A DNA stretch of 64,000 nucleotides from Phycisphaerales bacterium (GCA_013140575.1 JABFSN010000011.1:1-64000), one strand, 5' to 3'; shown: positions 56,301-63,461, counted from the first letter of the stretch. Program-made: numbers and translations. The notes: generated by a model from the letters alone, not told the origin.

Positions 56301-56623
56301 GTCCGCTATGGGCCAGCACCAGCACCAAGAACCCCAACTATCCCGACACCTACTACGTCGACAACCTGATCGGTCCGGACACGGTGAACACGATTCCGCT
56401 GGATACCATCGGGGCCGTGCATGACCACGCGACGCCCGCGTTGACCATCGATTCGCGCCTGAGTGACTACGTCACTTCAATCACTCGCATCGAGACTGCC
56501 AGCGTTTCCATGTCCGATGTCACCGACGAACTTCTGGCGGCGGGCGTCAGCGCGTTCGCGGACTCGTTCGACCACCTTCTGGCCGATATTCGCACCAAAA
56601 TAGCCGCCCTGCAGGCGGTCTGA
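53360..56623 (+). CDS. Transketolase-transaldolase fusion protein
   Basis: 1087 residues in one uninterrupted frame, with GGAGG at the start. Residues about 1-680 are transketolase: [16 protein letters not shown], the thiamine-diphosphate motif [16 protein letters not shown] then [11 protein letters not shown], and the pyrimidine domain [19 protein letters not shown]. Residues about 718-1087 are a complete, long (mycobacterial-type) transaldolase starting [15 protein letters not shown], with [15 protein letters not shown] and the Schiff-base lysine in [15 protein letters not shown]. The linker (about 685-717) is encoded partly by palindromic repeat sequence. Both enzymes act in the non-oxidative pentose phosphate pathway and share glyceraldehyde 3-phosphate and sedoheptulose 7-phosphate. 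An internal GGAAG site before the transaldolase ATG at 55511 could also allow separate translation. Confidence 0.9.
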   Translation: MTDNRARIDELCINTIRTLSMDAVQQADSGHPGAPMGMAPAMYVLWDRFLRHDPANPRFADRDRFVLSMGHASMLLYSTLHLTGYDVSLDDIKRFRQLDAKCAGHPESTLIDGVETTTGPLGQGVAVSVGMAVAGKWKAAHFNRPGHDIVGHGVYVFCSDGDMMEGVGGEAASLAGHLGLSNLVWIYDNNGITIDGSTALAFSENVAARFQAYGWFVQRVTDANRLDELHVAIETARNEPRRPSLVIVDSQIGYGSPNRGGTAKAHGEALGEDEVRLAKQFYGWDPDRHFYVPDAVRDHMTAGARRRGQQLHDEWQRRFDSYAAAFPELADEWRRMHDGRLPEGWDADLPTFPADTKGMATRIAGGKALSAVAKRVPWMMGGSADLAGSNKVGVPDSGTFGRDDVSGRNIAFGVREHAMAGVCNGLAHSHVRPFAASFLTFTDYCRPSIRLAALSHLPCIYVFTHDSVGLGEDGPTHQPIEHLASLRAMPNLDVVRPCDANETAVAWRYAMTVTDRPVLMALTRQNLPTLDRRRFASADGLLNGGYVLLDCGCKPDVILIGTGSEVHLCVEAAHRLGKDGVKVRVISLPCWEQFERQSAEYRNRVLPPDVTFRVSIEAGATLGWERYVGSHGESIGIDRFGTSAPGEDAFRALGVTVDAVVAAANRVLGGGTGPGMVPSIAGVKGGAVGCAPRTTKTVGRVSPAASENGKRKPEADAMNPIQRINRLGQSIWCDSISRSMIESGELRRLIDIGITGMTSNPTIFHKAIAHSTDYDERIQSLSAEGKSVEEVYEALAIEDIADAADLLRPVYDRTNARDGFISLEVSPHLAHDTEGTVVQARSLWGRVDRPNLMIKVPGTQAGLPAIRTLLSEGINVNVTLIFALDLYDKVMQAFLDGVTELGKRGGDVTRIASVASFFVSRVDTLADKKLQQKIDGGRKELRDLLGRAAIGNATMAYQRFKSVFDGPRFAELRRRGAAVQRPLWASTSTKNPNYPDTYYVDNLIGPDTVNTIPLDTIGAVHDHATPALTIDSRLSDYVTSITRIETASVSMSDVTDELLAAGVSAFADSFDHLLADIRTKIAALQAV
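55421..55473 (+). repeat. Two palindromic repeat units inside the fusion linker
   Basis: GTAGGCTGTGCGCCGCGCAC at 55421-55440 is followed by GTAGGGCGGGTTTCACCCGC at 55451-55470. The second is the reverse complement of phrases at 33209-33231 and 61417-61439. In frame it encodes VGRVSPAAS-type residues. Confidence 0.85.
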
Positions 56624-56709
56624 TCCACCGCGACACGAATTGACACCGCCATAAGTATATGTCTTCATTGCGGTTATGATTCGGTATCAGCCAAACAGCG
56701 AGGAACAGC

Positions 56710-56738
56710 TTGCCTTTGTGATATTGATGTGATATACT
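56710..56738 (+). promoter_or_regulatory. Sigma-70 promoter of the SPFH gene
   Basis: -35 TTGCCT at 56710-56715, 17-bp spacer, -10 TATACT at 56733-56738, in an unusually AT-rich stretch. An AAGGAG site and ATG follow at 56760-56774. The best-formed promoter in the window. Confidence 0.8.
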
Positions 56739-56771
56739 ATTGATAGATTACCAATATCGAAGGAGACACGA

Positions 56772-57653
56772 ATGGCACGATCGAGCGAAAAGGTGGTGTC
56801 GACATTGAGCGGGTGGCTGCTGCTGGCGGTCTTGTCGGCGACGGCAGTCGGCTGTGGAGAGTTGATTTACCTGAGCGTCAGCAGGCACGGCGTGGAATCG
56901 GGGTGGGGGTTGGCCGGCGGGATTGTGTCGAGCTTGGCGTGGTGCGTGTTGATGTGCGGTTTTTTCACGTTGCAGCCCAATCAATGCGCCGTGTTGTTGC
57001 TGTTCGGAGCGTACAAGGGAACCTGTCGCGATACCGGATTCCGCTGGGTGAATCCGCTGGTCACGCACAAGAAATTGTCGCTACGGGCTCGGAACCTGAA
57101 CGGTCAGAAATTGAAGGTCAACGACAAACTGGGCAACCCGATTGAGATCGCGGCCGTCGTCGTCTGGCGGGTGAGTGATTCGGCGCAGGCGGTGTTCGAC
57201 GTGGACGATTACCACGAATACGTGCAGGTGCAGAGCGAGTCGGCCGTCCGGCACCTGGCCAGCAAGTACCCGTACGACACCAGCGAGCACGAGCAGATGT
57301 CGTTGCGCGGCAACATCGACGAGGTATCGGTCGGCCTGCAGGAGGAATTGAGCGAACGGTTCATACGAGCCGGCGTCACCGTCGACGAAGCGCGGTTGAG
57401 CCATCTGGCCTACGCGCCGGAAATCGCGGGGGCCATGCTGCGTCGTCAGCAGGCCGAGGCCATCGTCGCGGCACGAGCGCGGATGGTTGACGGCGCCGTG
57501 GGCATGGTGGAAATGGCGCTGGCGAAGCTGGAAAAGACCGAGTCGGTCAAGCTCGACGACGAGCGCAAGGCCGTCATGGTCAGCAATCTGCTGGTCGTGC
57601 TGTGCGGCGATCGGGAGGCCACCCCGGTGATCAACGCGGGGACGCTGTATTAG
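56772..57653 (+). CDS. SPFH / band 7 membrane protein
   Basis: 293 residues. Two N-terminal membrane helices ([20 protein letters not shown] and [18 protein letters not shown]) are followed by a band-7 domain: [40 protein letters not shown], then a helix with [24 protein letters not shown] proteins form membrane-domain scaffolds or hold membrane proteases. No NfeD-type or HflK/C partner lies beside it. It has its own strong promoter and AAGGAG ribosome site. Function beyond scaffolding is not shown. Confidence 0.9.
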   Translation: MARSSEKVVSTLSGWLLLAVLSATAVGCGELIYLSVSRHGVESGWGLAGGIVSSLAWCVLMCGFFTLQPNQCAVLLLFGAYKGTCRDTGFRWVNPLVTHKKLSLRARNLNGQKLKVNDKLGNPIEIAAVVVWRVSDSAQAVFDVDDYHEYVQVQSESAVRHLASKYPYDTSEHEQMSLRGNIDEVSVGLQEELSERFIRAGVTVDEARLSHLAYAPEIAGAMLRRQQAEAIVAARARMVDGAVGMVEMALAKLEKTESVKLDDERKAVMVSNLLVVLCGDREATPVINAGTLY

Positions 57654-57897
57654 CAGAGTGTGATGTTTCGTCGCGGCATGGGTGTCGTGTGCGATTCGCG
57701 TGGGGAATCCAGAATCAGAGCCGTGGGCGCAAACCCGCGGATGAACCAGAGCGGGGCGCCGTCAATCCTCCAATCACCGGGCTGGCGCCCGGTGCTCCGA
57801 GACGATGGGCACACGCGGAACAGATACGATGGGGTGGAGTATTCGCCGGACACAGTCGCGCCAACGTCGTTGGTTGTAAAGTCGCATGTGATGGACG

Positions 57898-58086
57898 ATG
57901 AGCCAGAAACGCGCATTCTTGTTGCGTCTTCCGCCGGAGCTGTGGGAGGAGATCAACCGGTGGGCGCAGGCGGAGCTGCGCAGCGTCAACGGACAAATCG
58001 AGTACGTTCTGCGTCAGGCTGTCAACAAGCAGCGGCGCAGGTTGACCGACGTGGATGAGACCTCCGCGGCTGAGCCGGACGCATAG
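57898..58086 (+). CDS. Arc-type ribbon-helix-helix protein
   Basis: 62 residues: KRAFLLRLPPELWEEINRWA then VNGQIEYVLRQAVNKQRRR. This is an Arc/MetJ-type RHH, with a beta strand that inserts in the major groove, followed by two helices. Such small proteins are autorepressors or antitoxins; in many planctomycete-like genomes they lie next to SPFH genes, but I say that from general recollection only. It has no obvious toxin downstream. It might control the band-7 gene 245 bp upstream; that is a guess from position. Confidence 0.75.
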   Translation: MSQKRAFLLRLPPELWEEINRWAQAELRSVNGQIEYVLRQAVNKQRRRLTDVDETSAAEPDA

Positions 58087-58127
58087 CCCGGGCGGCGGCG
58101 GTCGGTTACGCGGGCGGTCGGAAACTG

Positions 58128-58556
58128 ATGAAACCTCGGCCCCATTCTGACATCATCGCGGAAACCAGTGAGCGTCTGGAGCGGCCCGTGCCGGTTTCGG
58201 AATTACGGGCCGTTCGTACCGTGATGACGGCGTTGATGGATCAGCTGGCGCGGGCGATTTTCGCTCGCCGGTTGGATCTGGACGACTGCGTGGTGGAACG
58301 GTACGTGGTCGTGAGACCGGCGGCCGGGGGATCGTCGTTGACGGATTCGCCTGAAGATGACGACCTGCTGTTCGTGCTGTTGCCGTCCATGTCCGAACCC
58401 GATGCGTTAGTCCGCGCATATTCAGTGGAATTCCGGCGGGTCACCGGTCGGGCGGCCCCGGACGGTCCGCTGGTAATCGTCGGGCTGAGGGTTCGGGCCA
58501 TCCGCACCCCGGATTATCCGGTCCGGGTTCCGCCAAGTCATCAGGCGCGGGAGTGA
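58128..58556 (+). CDS. Hypothetical protein
   Basis: 142 residues, no membrane segment, no family recognised. The N-terminal helix is charged (HSDIIAETSERLERPVPVSE) and the C-terminal half is probably beta-rich (DDDLLFVLLPSMSEPDALVR). It follows the RHH gene by 41 bp and may be co-transcribed with it. The start ATG has no strong ribosome site. Confidence 0.55.
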   Translation: MKPRPHSDIIAETSERLERPVPVSELRAVRTVMTALMDQLARAIFARRLDLDDCVVERYVVVRPAAGGSSLTDSPEDDDLLFVLLPSMSEPDALVRAYSVEFRRVTGRAAPDGPLVIVGLRVRAIRTPDYPVRVPPSHQARE

Positions 58557-58701
58557 ATAATTCCATTCCAGTCCCGAACCTACTATCATGACGGGTGGCG
58601 AGCGGGCATGGGCACGGCCAGGCGTTGGTCCGCGCCGTCCGGGCGCTGCGACGACCGCCGAGCGGCGGGGTTGAGGCTTCGCGAGAAAGATTCGGTGGGG
58701 C

Positions 58702-59226
58702 ATGATCCAGTTCTGCATATTCGGCGGCCACGAAGGCCAACTGAACACCGAGAAGAAAATCTACGTCACGATTTTCGGCGGCTGCGAACTCAAGAAGCAG
58801 ACGCTGGCCCGGCGGATCGTTGAGAGCCGCCGACGCCCATCGAATGGCGAGCCGAGCCGGCGGCGATTCTTTTTCGTCACGATTTTCGGCGGCACGGAGG
58901 TGAAGCTACCCACGCTGGCCGAGGAGTATCTGGACATGCAGGACGCGATGCGCGCGGGTTTGATCACGCCCGCGGACTGGGAGGCCGCCCAGTTGCTCGA
59001 TGAGGACGTGAACTACGGCTCGTTCACCGCGTTCGGCGGGTTCGAGGCGTCGCATCTTCCCTCCGAAGATGAGGAGGTCGAGGGACTGGCGATCAACCGC
59101 CACCTCGGTCACATTCCGGAAAACGCGGGGCACATGCTCGAGCACGCCGTGGGACGTTCAGGCTCGCACCGCACGGCCATTCTCCGCCAGGCGCTGCAGC
59201 GGGGTGCGTCGCCGGTTCATGCGTAA
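58702..59226 (+). CDS. LiaF-like repeat protein
   Basis: 174 residues. Four short beta units repeat the motif (hydrophobic)-x-FGG: MIQFCIFGGHEGQ; KIYVTIFGGCELKKQTLARR; FFVTIFGGTEVKLPTLAEEY; GSFTAFGGFEASHLPSEDEE. Two of them are followed by (K)xxTLA-type tails. This resembles the C-terminal beta-strand repeats of LiaF/VraT cell-envelope stress proteins, without their membrane part. A charged helix links them and the C-terminus is polar. Probably a soluble partner of an envelope-stress system; none is nearby. Confidence 0.75.
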   Translation: MIQFCIFGGHEGQLNTEKKIYVTIFGGCELKKQTLARRIVESRRRPSNGEPSRRRFFFVTIFGGTEVKLPTLAEEYLDMQDAMRAGLITPADWEAAQLLDEDVNYGSFTAFGGFEASHLPSEDEEVEGLAINRHLGHIPENAGHMLEHAVGRSGSHRTAILRQALQRGASPVHA

Positions 59227-59276
59227 TGGGAAAATCGCGCCGGCAAAGGTCCGTTGAAATGCGAGGGTAGTGGTCG

Positions 59277-59450
59277 ATATACTACCGAGAGAAGTTACAA
59301 CCGGAGTCACGGGCCATCGCCGATCGGATCGAAAGCACGCCCGGAGTCTGCGGCGACATGAAGGCCGACGAGGCGTTCGTGGCCGAGTTCAATGCGCTGG
59401 ACCGGCATCGACAGACCGCGATCGGCCGAGGCAAGACTCCTGCTCCTTGA
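59277..59450 (+). pseudogene. Small ORF with a missing or non-standard (ATA) start
   Basis: After a TAG at 59268 the frame is open for 60 codons to a TGA at 59448. It encodes YYREKLQPESRAIADRIEST then PGVCGDMKADEAFVAEFNAL, which looks like genuine protein. There is no ATG, GTG or TTG at the expected start; position 59277 is ATA, 9-10 nt after GAGGG. Either the start mutated (ATG to ATA) or only the 30-residue part from the ATG at 59358 is made. It lies 10 bp before the next gene on the same strand, as in two-gene cassettes. Confidence 0.5.
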
Positions 59451-59460
59451 GAGGATTCCC

Positions 59461-59727
59461 ATGGTGTTTTCGTCCGAGAGCTTCGATGAGATTGCCCGAA
59501 GGGGTCGAGCGGTCTATGACCGCCAACTCCGCGCCCAGCTTGAACCGCGGCACAACGGAGAATACCTCATCCTGAACGTGGATACGGGCGAGTTTGAGAT
59601 CGACGCCGACGACGCGGCCGCTTCGAAGCGCGCCCAAGCCCGCTTCCCACGAGCTTCATTAGTGACGATTCGGGTCGGCCACCATGCGGCGTATCGAATC
59701 GGCGCTCGAAGCGTGACCGGATCGTGA
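59461..59727 (+). CDS. Small hypothetical protein, cassette partner
   Basis: 88 residues with GAGAGGA upstream. MVFSSESFDEIARRGRAVYD then GEYLILNVDTGEFEIDADDA and a conserved-looking tail VTIRVGHHAAYRIG. The pattern, a short acidic helix followed by a beta hairpin, recalls the small proteins found next to clan-AA aspartic proteases and retroviral-type cassettes, but no protease gene follows; the next gene is convergent. Probably half of a two-gene module with the degraded ORF upstream. Function unknown. Confidence 0.6.
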   Translation: MVFSSESFDEIARRGRAVYDRQLRAQLEPRHNGEYLILNVDTGEFEIDADDAAASKRAQARFPRASLVTIRVGHHAAYRIGARSVTGS

Positions 59728-59746
59728 TCCAGCGGGGCACGGTCAA

Positions 59747-60694
59747 TCAGGAGCCACCGGCACGCACTTTCCAGATCAGATCGGAGTGTTGTTGATCGTC
59801 CTGCTGTTCCGTAAGAAGCATTCCGTCGGATCGTGCATAGAACGATTCGCCAATCGCCCGCCGAATTCGCTCGATCTGTGCGACACTTACGCGGTGGGCC
59901 TTGGCGACGTCGTCATTGAACCATACGCCTTGTATACAATTGAGGCGTGCATAGGCGACTGCCAATGGTGATTGCGTTGAACATACGTTGACGTTCCCCG
60001 GATCGATCGCGACTTCTCGAACAAGGTCGGCCGCGTCCATTGGGTTCGGCCAGCCCGCATACTGCGATATCACAACAATCTTCGGGACGCTGCACCGCCC
60101 TTGCGTAATCGCGCTCACAACGGTCCGCCGCAAGCGAATCAGGTCTTGCCTCGTACGGTCGCCGGAAACCCAACAATTCGAACCAGCCGCGATTGCCGCC
60201 TTCCAATTCTGTCTTGTGGATTCCGAATCGAATAACGTCTTCGCCTCAACGTCAACGCGAATGTCGTCCACGCCAATTGAGAATTCCGGGCGCGGCTCGT
60301 CGGGAGTCCCTTGTGGTGCAAACAACGCATCTTCACCGAATTCACTGGCGAAGCCGCAGGCCAGTAGTAATTCGACCTCGCACTGAGCGCCCTCTTTCCG
60401 CAAATGGGCAATGAGGCGCGAACGATCCGTCGGCTCAAGTTTCGATAACGAGAGGGTGGCTCCTCGCTCGAGTCGATCGTGCAGCCCCGGCAATGAAGGA
60501 AGGTAATCGGGAACCGCATAAACAGCGGGGTAGGTAGACTCATGCGTACTGTTGACCGAAAGGGCTTCCTTTCGAAAAGCGTTGCGCCAATCAAGATCGA
60601 ACACGCCCGACAATGTGGGCTTGTCGACCAATGCGGCATCGCAGCGATCGAGCTTTTGTTCAATCCAGCGACGTTCGTCGTTCGAGAGCGCCAT
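59747..60694 (-). CDS. Hypothetical protein, possible PD-(D/E)xK nuclease-like
   Basis: 315 residues from the ATG at 60694; the long frame upstream to 60985 runs antisense to the DUF5615 gene region and is not credible. An FSIGVDDIRVDVEAKTLFD segment has the D...ExK spacing seen in nuclease-like folds, but the rest shows no family I know. It starts 8 bp after the DUF5615 gene, so it is probably in the same operon (DUF433, DUF5615, this gene). It could be a cargo of the toxin-antitoxin-like module or an unrelated gene. Confidence 0.6.
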   Translation of the reverse strand: MALSNDERRWIEQKLDRCDAALVDKPTLSGVFDLDWRNAFRKEALSVNSTHESTYPAVYAVPDYLPSLPGLHDRLERGATLSLSKLEPTDRSRLIAHLRKEGAQCEVELLLACGFASEFGEDALFAPQGTPDEPRPEFSIGVDDIRVDVEAKTLFDSESTRQNWKAAIAAGSNCWVSGDRTRQDLIRLRRTVVSAITQGRCSVPKIVVISQYAGWPNPMDAADLVREVAIDPGNVNVCSTQSPLAVAYARLNCIQGVWFNDDVAKAHRVSVAQIERIRRAIGESFYARSDGMLLTEQQDDQQHSDLIWKVRAGGS

Positions 60695-60702
60695 CACGGT
60701 TC

Positions 60703-61059
60703 TCACAAAGGCAGCGGGCGGGCGCGAACGCCCCGGTCGGTCGCCGAAACGATGCGTCCATCCGCAACCCGCGACGCAATGGGCCAGATGCGTTGAAAAA
60801 CGCGCAGTCGCTCGTCGGCCGTGGGCGCCGATGCGCGCAAGAAAATGAGGCCGGGCACATGAACCCGCATTCCACATACAAGACGACTGAAGTCCCGGTC
60901 GCGGGTGATGACGATTCGACGATCCGCTACCGCACGCGCACAAATCTGCTCGTCGTCGTCGCCCGACAGTGACTCGACAACCCACAACACGTCATGGCCC
61001 TGATCGCGCAACCATGTGACGATGCCGGCGTCGAGGTTTTCGTCGGCCAACAGCTTCAC
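60703..61059 (-). CDS. DUF5615 PIN-like toxin candidate
   Basis: 118 residues. The start MKLLADENLDAGIVTWLRDQ then GHDVLWVVESLSGDDDEQIC and AVADRRIVITRDRDFSRLV are the DUF5615 pattern: a PIN-like fold whose acidic residues (ADEN, TRDRDF) would form a nuclease site. It pairs with DUF433 proteins in a type II-like toxin-antitoxin arrangement, encoded upstream with a 4-bp overlap. RNase activity is expected of the family but not shown here. Confidence 0.85.
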   Translation of the reverse strand: MKLLADENLDAGIVTWLRDQGHDVLWVVESLSGDDDEQICARAVADRRIVITRDRDFSRLVCGMRVHVPGLIFLRASAPTADERLRVFQRIWPIASRVADGRIVSATDRGVRARPLPL

Positions 61060-61295
61060 GCGACCTGTTCATCGAGGAGGATGACCTCGTCACTCGCCAA
61101 AGAAGCCGCCGCGAAGGCGAGGGCGGCGCGGACATGTTCGGGTTTCAGGTGCGGGTAGGACGCGAGGATGTCCTGTTCCGTGCTGCCCGCGCCGAGCATT
61201 TCGACGATCAGTTCGACGGTGATGCGCGTGCCCTTAATCACCGGCTTGCCGCACATGATCCGGGGGTTGCGTTCGATCTGGTTCCGCCATTGCAT
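61056..61295 (-). CDS. DUF433 antitoxin
   Basis: 79 residues. The DUF433 core is intact: RNPRIMCGKPVIKGTRITVE then LIVEMLGAGSTEQDILASYP and LKPEHVRAALAFAA, a winged-helix-like DNA-binding fold. Antitoxin to the DUF5615 gene, which it overlaps by 4 bp. A good extended -10 promoter lies 47 bp upstream, consistent with autorepression. Confidence 0.9.
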   Translation of the reverse strand: MQWRNQIERNPRIMCGKPVIKGTRITVELIVEMLGAGSTEQDILASYPHLKPEHVRAALAFAAASLASDEVILLDEQVA

Positions 61296-61341
61296 GTTCG
61301 TTCATCCGGTGCGGCGCACACGCCCGGCGGCCGCCTGTTTC

Positions 61342-61350
61342 ATTATACCA
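61342..61350 (-). promoter_or_regulatory. Extended -10 promoter of the DUF433/DUF5615 operon
   Basis: Minus strand TGGTATAAT: a perfect TATAAT (61342-61347) with the TG extension. The -35 is poor (TGCGAA 17 bp upstream). It lies about 47 bp before the DUF433 ATG. Confidence 0.7.
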
Positions 61351-61416
61351 CGCGATCGAGTCTTTCGCACAGATCACTCCCGTTCCGGGGAATGGTCACT
61401 TCGGTTCGCGCAAAAT

Positions 61417-61469
61417 CGGCGGGTGAAACCCGCCCTACGATCGGCGTTGGTGGGCGGCGCCACCCTACG
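61417..61469 (+). repeat. Palindromic interspersed phrases
   Basis: CGGCGGGTGAAACCCGCCCT then ACG (61417-61439) and GGTGGGCGGCGCCACCCTAC then G (61449-61469). The first is identical to 33209-33231 and, inverted, to the fusion-linker repeat at 55451. Between two cassettes, no gene. Confidence 0.85.
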
Positions 61470-61529
61470 AATGCTGTTCCAACATCAACGCCCCGCGGGA
61501 GTCCGCACGGCGCCCCGAGCGACGCTGTT

Positions 61530-61742
61530 TCATCGGACGGCCTCGCGTCGCCCGGTACGATGGGCCTCATAGCGGGCGATTTCTTCCTTGAGCTGGTTGA
61601 TCAGGCGCCTGAGCGATTGCAGGGTCAAATCGTGAACGTGCGGGTTGCCGGGAGTTTCGTGACAGCGGGCGGCATAACGCATTTCCAGTTCCTTCAGTTT
61701 TCCGCGAGTGTTCGCCAGCTCCGTGTCGTCTATCAGAGTCAT
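61530..61742 (-). CDS. Small coiled-coil protein, partner of DUF6932-type gene
   Basis: 70 residues, almost all helix: NTRGKLKELEMRYAARCHET then LQSLRRLINQLKEEIARYEA. It overlaps the upstream nucleotidyltransferase-like gene by 4 bp (ATGA). In other genomes short coiled-coil proteins of this style accompany DUF6932 proteins, so I treat the two as a cassette. The role may be antitoxin or regulator. Confidence 0.7.
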   Translation of the reverse strand: MTLIDDTELANTRGKLKELEMRYAARCHETPGNPHVHDLTLQSLRRLINQLKEEIARYEAHRTGRREAVR

Positions 61743-62140
61743 GGGACTACCTCGATCATGCCCTTTCTTTCCCGAACGCGATCAAACGCAAAGAAGTGAT
61801 TCACGAAGTACTCGAAATCCGCCTCGTCGGTCAACGCCACGTCCAGGAACGGCAGACCCGCAAGCAGCTCCTTTTCGGCTGCGGAGACAATTGGGAAATC
61901 GGGGCCAACGAGCAGCACGCAATCCACGTCATTCCGTTCCACTGTATCCGTCACGAAGCTTGCATTCAAAACAATTCGTCGGGCGCCGGCGCGAACGGCC
62001 AGTTCGAGCATCCGGCTAACCGATTCCATCTGCACGCTGCGAAGCTCGGAAGCACGCCCGAACGCGGCTTCGACTTCCGCCAATGTGGCCCGGTGAACGC
62101 CGGGCGGCAGAAAGCCGGATTCGTCGAAAGGTGGAATCAA
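61739..62140 (-). CDS. DUF6932-like nucleotidyltransferase-fold protein
   Basis: 133 residues. It starts IPPFDESGFLPPGVHRATLA. LNASFVTDTVERNDVDCVLL resembles the nucleotidyltransferase motif in which (G/N)xS and D-x-D place the metal. The C-terminus VFFAFDR-like segment (DFEYFVNHFFAFDRVRERKG) matches what I recall of the DUF6932 family. Possibly a small toxin, or an enzyme of a toxin-antitoxin-like pair with the coiled-coil gene. Its start lies 55-100 bp from a perfect tandem repeat that may be its operator. Confidence 0.72.
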   Translation of the reverse strand: MIPPFDESGFLPPGVHRATLAEVEAAFGRASELRSVQMESVSRMLELAVRAGARRIVLNASFVTDTVERNDVDCVLLVGPDFPIVSAAEKELLAGLPFLDVALTDEADFEYFVNHFFAFDRVRERKGMIEVVP

Positions 62141-62194
62141 CTGGTTCCCTCATTCGTTCGTCCGCCGCACGCGACGCCCGGGGCGATTATCGGC

Positions 62195-62240
62195 GGCACA
62201 AGCTATCGTATGATTAGCGGCACAAGCTATCGTATGATTA
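62195..62240 (+). repeat. Perfect tandem repeat, operator-like
   Basis: GGCACAAGCTATCGTATGAT then TAGC (62195-62218), immediately repeated for 22 bp (62219-62240). Each unit holds a near-palindrome ATCGTATGAT and a TATGAT -10-like sequence. It lies between the DUF6932 gene (minus) and the pilin-like gene (plus). Confidence 0.9.
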
Positions 62241-62319
62241 ACTGTAACCCGATGCGAGCGGGAAGCGTGTCGGCGTCGCGGCGCAGGCGGCGGTCGTTGG
62301 GGGTTCGGGGGACGGCGAG

Positions 62320-62796
62320 ATGAGGCGGGCCGGTTTCACGCTTGTCGAATTGGTCATCGTGGTGGTCATCGTCGGGATCATCGCGGCCATCGCCATTCCG
62401 CGGATCAGCCGCGGCGCGGACGGAAGCCAGGCGGCGGCGCTGGCGGCCGATCTGATGGCATTGCGCAACGCACTGGAGCGCTATTCGGCCGAGCACGACG
62501 GGGTCTATCCCGAATCGACGCCTCCGGAACGGTTCGACGGTCAACTGACCAAATTCACGGATCGCGACGGGGCGGTCAGCGATGACAAAACGCCACCCTA
62601 CATCTTCGGTCCCTACTTGTCGGTCGTTCCCAAATTGCGCGTGGGTGAAGGCGCGGGCAACGGGAAAGGCGAAAACGCGGTCGCGGAATTGGAGACGGAC
62701 ACCGCGGGGTGGATTTACGACGCCGCCGTCGGCGCGATCAAGGCCAACGCGGGGACGGATGTGGATCCCAAAGGCAAGGCGTTCCGGGATTACTGA
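62320..62796 (+). CDS. Type IV pilin / GspG-like protein
   Basis: 158 residues. A short basic leader precedes the prepilin cleavage motif GFTLVELVIVVVIVGIIAAI then AIPRIS; methylation would be on Phe6. The pilin alpha-helix continues with AADLMALRNALERYSAEHDG then VYPES, the pattern of GspG-type pseudopilins, and ends in a beta region with an aromatic/Asp-rich tail. A major pseudopilin or type IV pilin subunit. No assembly genes lie in the window, so it is an isolated pilin here. Confidence 0.9.
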   Translation: MRRAGFTLVELVIVVVIVGIIAAIAIPRISRGADGSQAAALAADLMALRNALERYSAEHDGVYPESTPPERFDGQLTKFTDRDGAVSDDKTPPYIFGPYLSVVPKLRVGEGAGNGKGENAVAELETDTAGWIYDAAVGAIKANAGTDVDPKGKAFRDY

Positions 62797-62879
62797 CGGT
62801 GCGGTGGCACCCGTCACGATGCCGACGGCCGTCGGAAAACGAATCAGACCGCCGCCGGTGGATGGTTCTCATCCGGCGG

Positions 62880-63049
62880 CTAAATAAGAACACACAAAAG
62901 GGAAACCGAGTTTCGTCCGCCCTCCGGGCGGAAAGCAATGGGGAATCCGTTCCAGGGGCTGAAGCCCCTGGCTAAGACCGTGCGCCCTACGGGCGAGGAT
63001 TCGCAAGACTTGCCGGAATCGGTTTCCCTATTCCGTGGTTCTATTTAGG
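62880..63049 (+). repeat. MITE-like element, copy C
   Basis: Nearly identical to copy B. The left end is CTAAATAAGAACACACAAAA then GGGAAACCGAG; the right end reverse-complements to CCTAAATAGAACCACGGAAT then AGGGAAACCGATTCC. The last 22 bp (63028-63049) overlap the 3' end of the STAS gene and encode its final residues and stop. Confidence 0.9.
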
Positions 63050-63393
63050 TGGGCCACGGCGTCGGACGCGGACGTGAAAATCGGCAGCAGCGTGTGCAGT
63101 CGGGTCAGCTCCAGCATTTCCTTGATGGCCGCATCCGGCGCGGCGATGGCGAATTTCCCCCGGTACTTCTGAACGCGGAGGTAAGCGGCCACCAGCCCGC
63201 CGAGGCCCAGCGAACACATGAACACCAGCCGCGACAAATCAATGACGAGAATGTCGGGCTTCTGAAGGCAGGCGTCGAGAAGCCGTTCGTTGAGCTCCTC
63301 GCAGTGTTCCATCGACGCACTGCCCACCAGCGAAACGATGAGCGCCGGTCCTCGACGCTCGGTCAGGATATCGAGTTCGTCCGCGGTCGACAT
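63028..63393 (-). CDS. STAS-domain anti-sigma factor antagonist
   Basis: 121 residues. The STAS fold: LDILTERRGPALIVSLVGSA then DILVIDLSRLVFMCSLGLGG with the phosphorylatable serine in FMCSLGLGG (about residue 61). It is the antagonist that releases a sigma factor from an RsbW-type anti-sigma factor, in partner switching. The kinase-like anti-sigma protein is encoded 69 bp upstream on the same strand. Its last residues (LNRTTE) and TAG stop come from MITE-like copy C. Confidence 0.88.
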   Translation of the reverse strand: MSTADELDILTERRGPALIVSLVGSASMEHCEELNERLLDACLQKPDILVIDLSRLVFMCSLGLGGLVAAYLRVQKYRGKFAIAAPDAAIKEMLELTRLHTLLPIFTSASDAVAHLNRTTE

Positions 63394-63461
63394 GGGGCAC
63401 CGCTGCTTTCTAACGTTTGCCGGGGCCGCGTCCGCGACGTGTTCGGCCCGATGGCTTCCTG

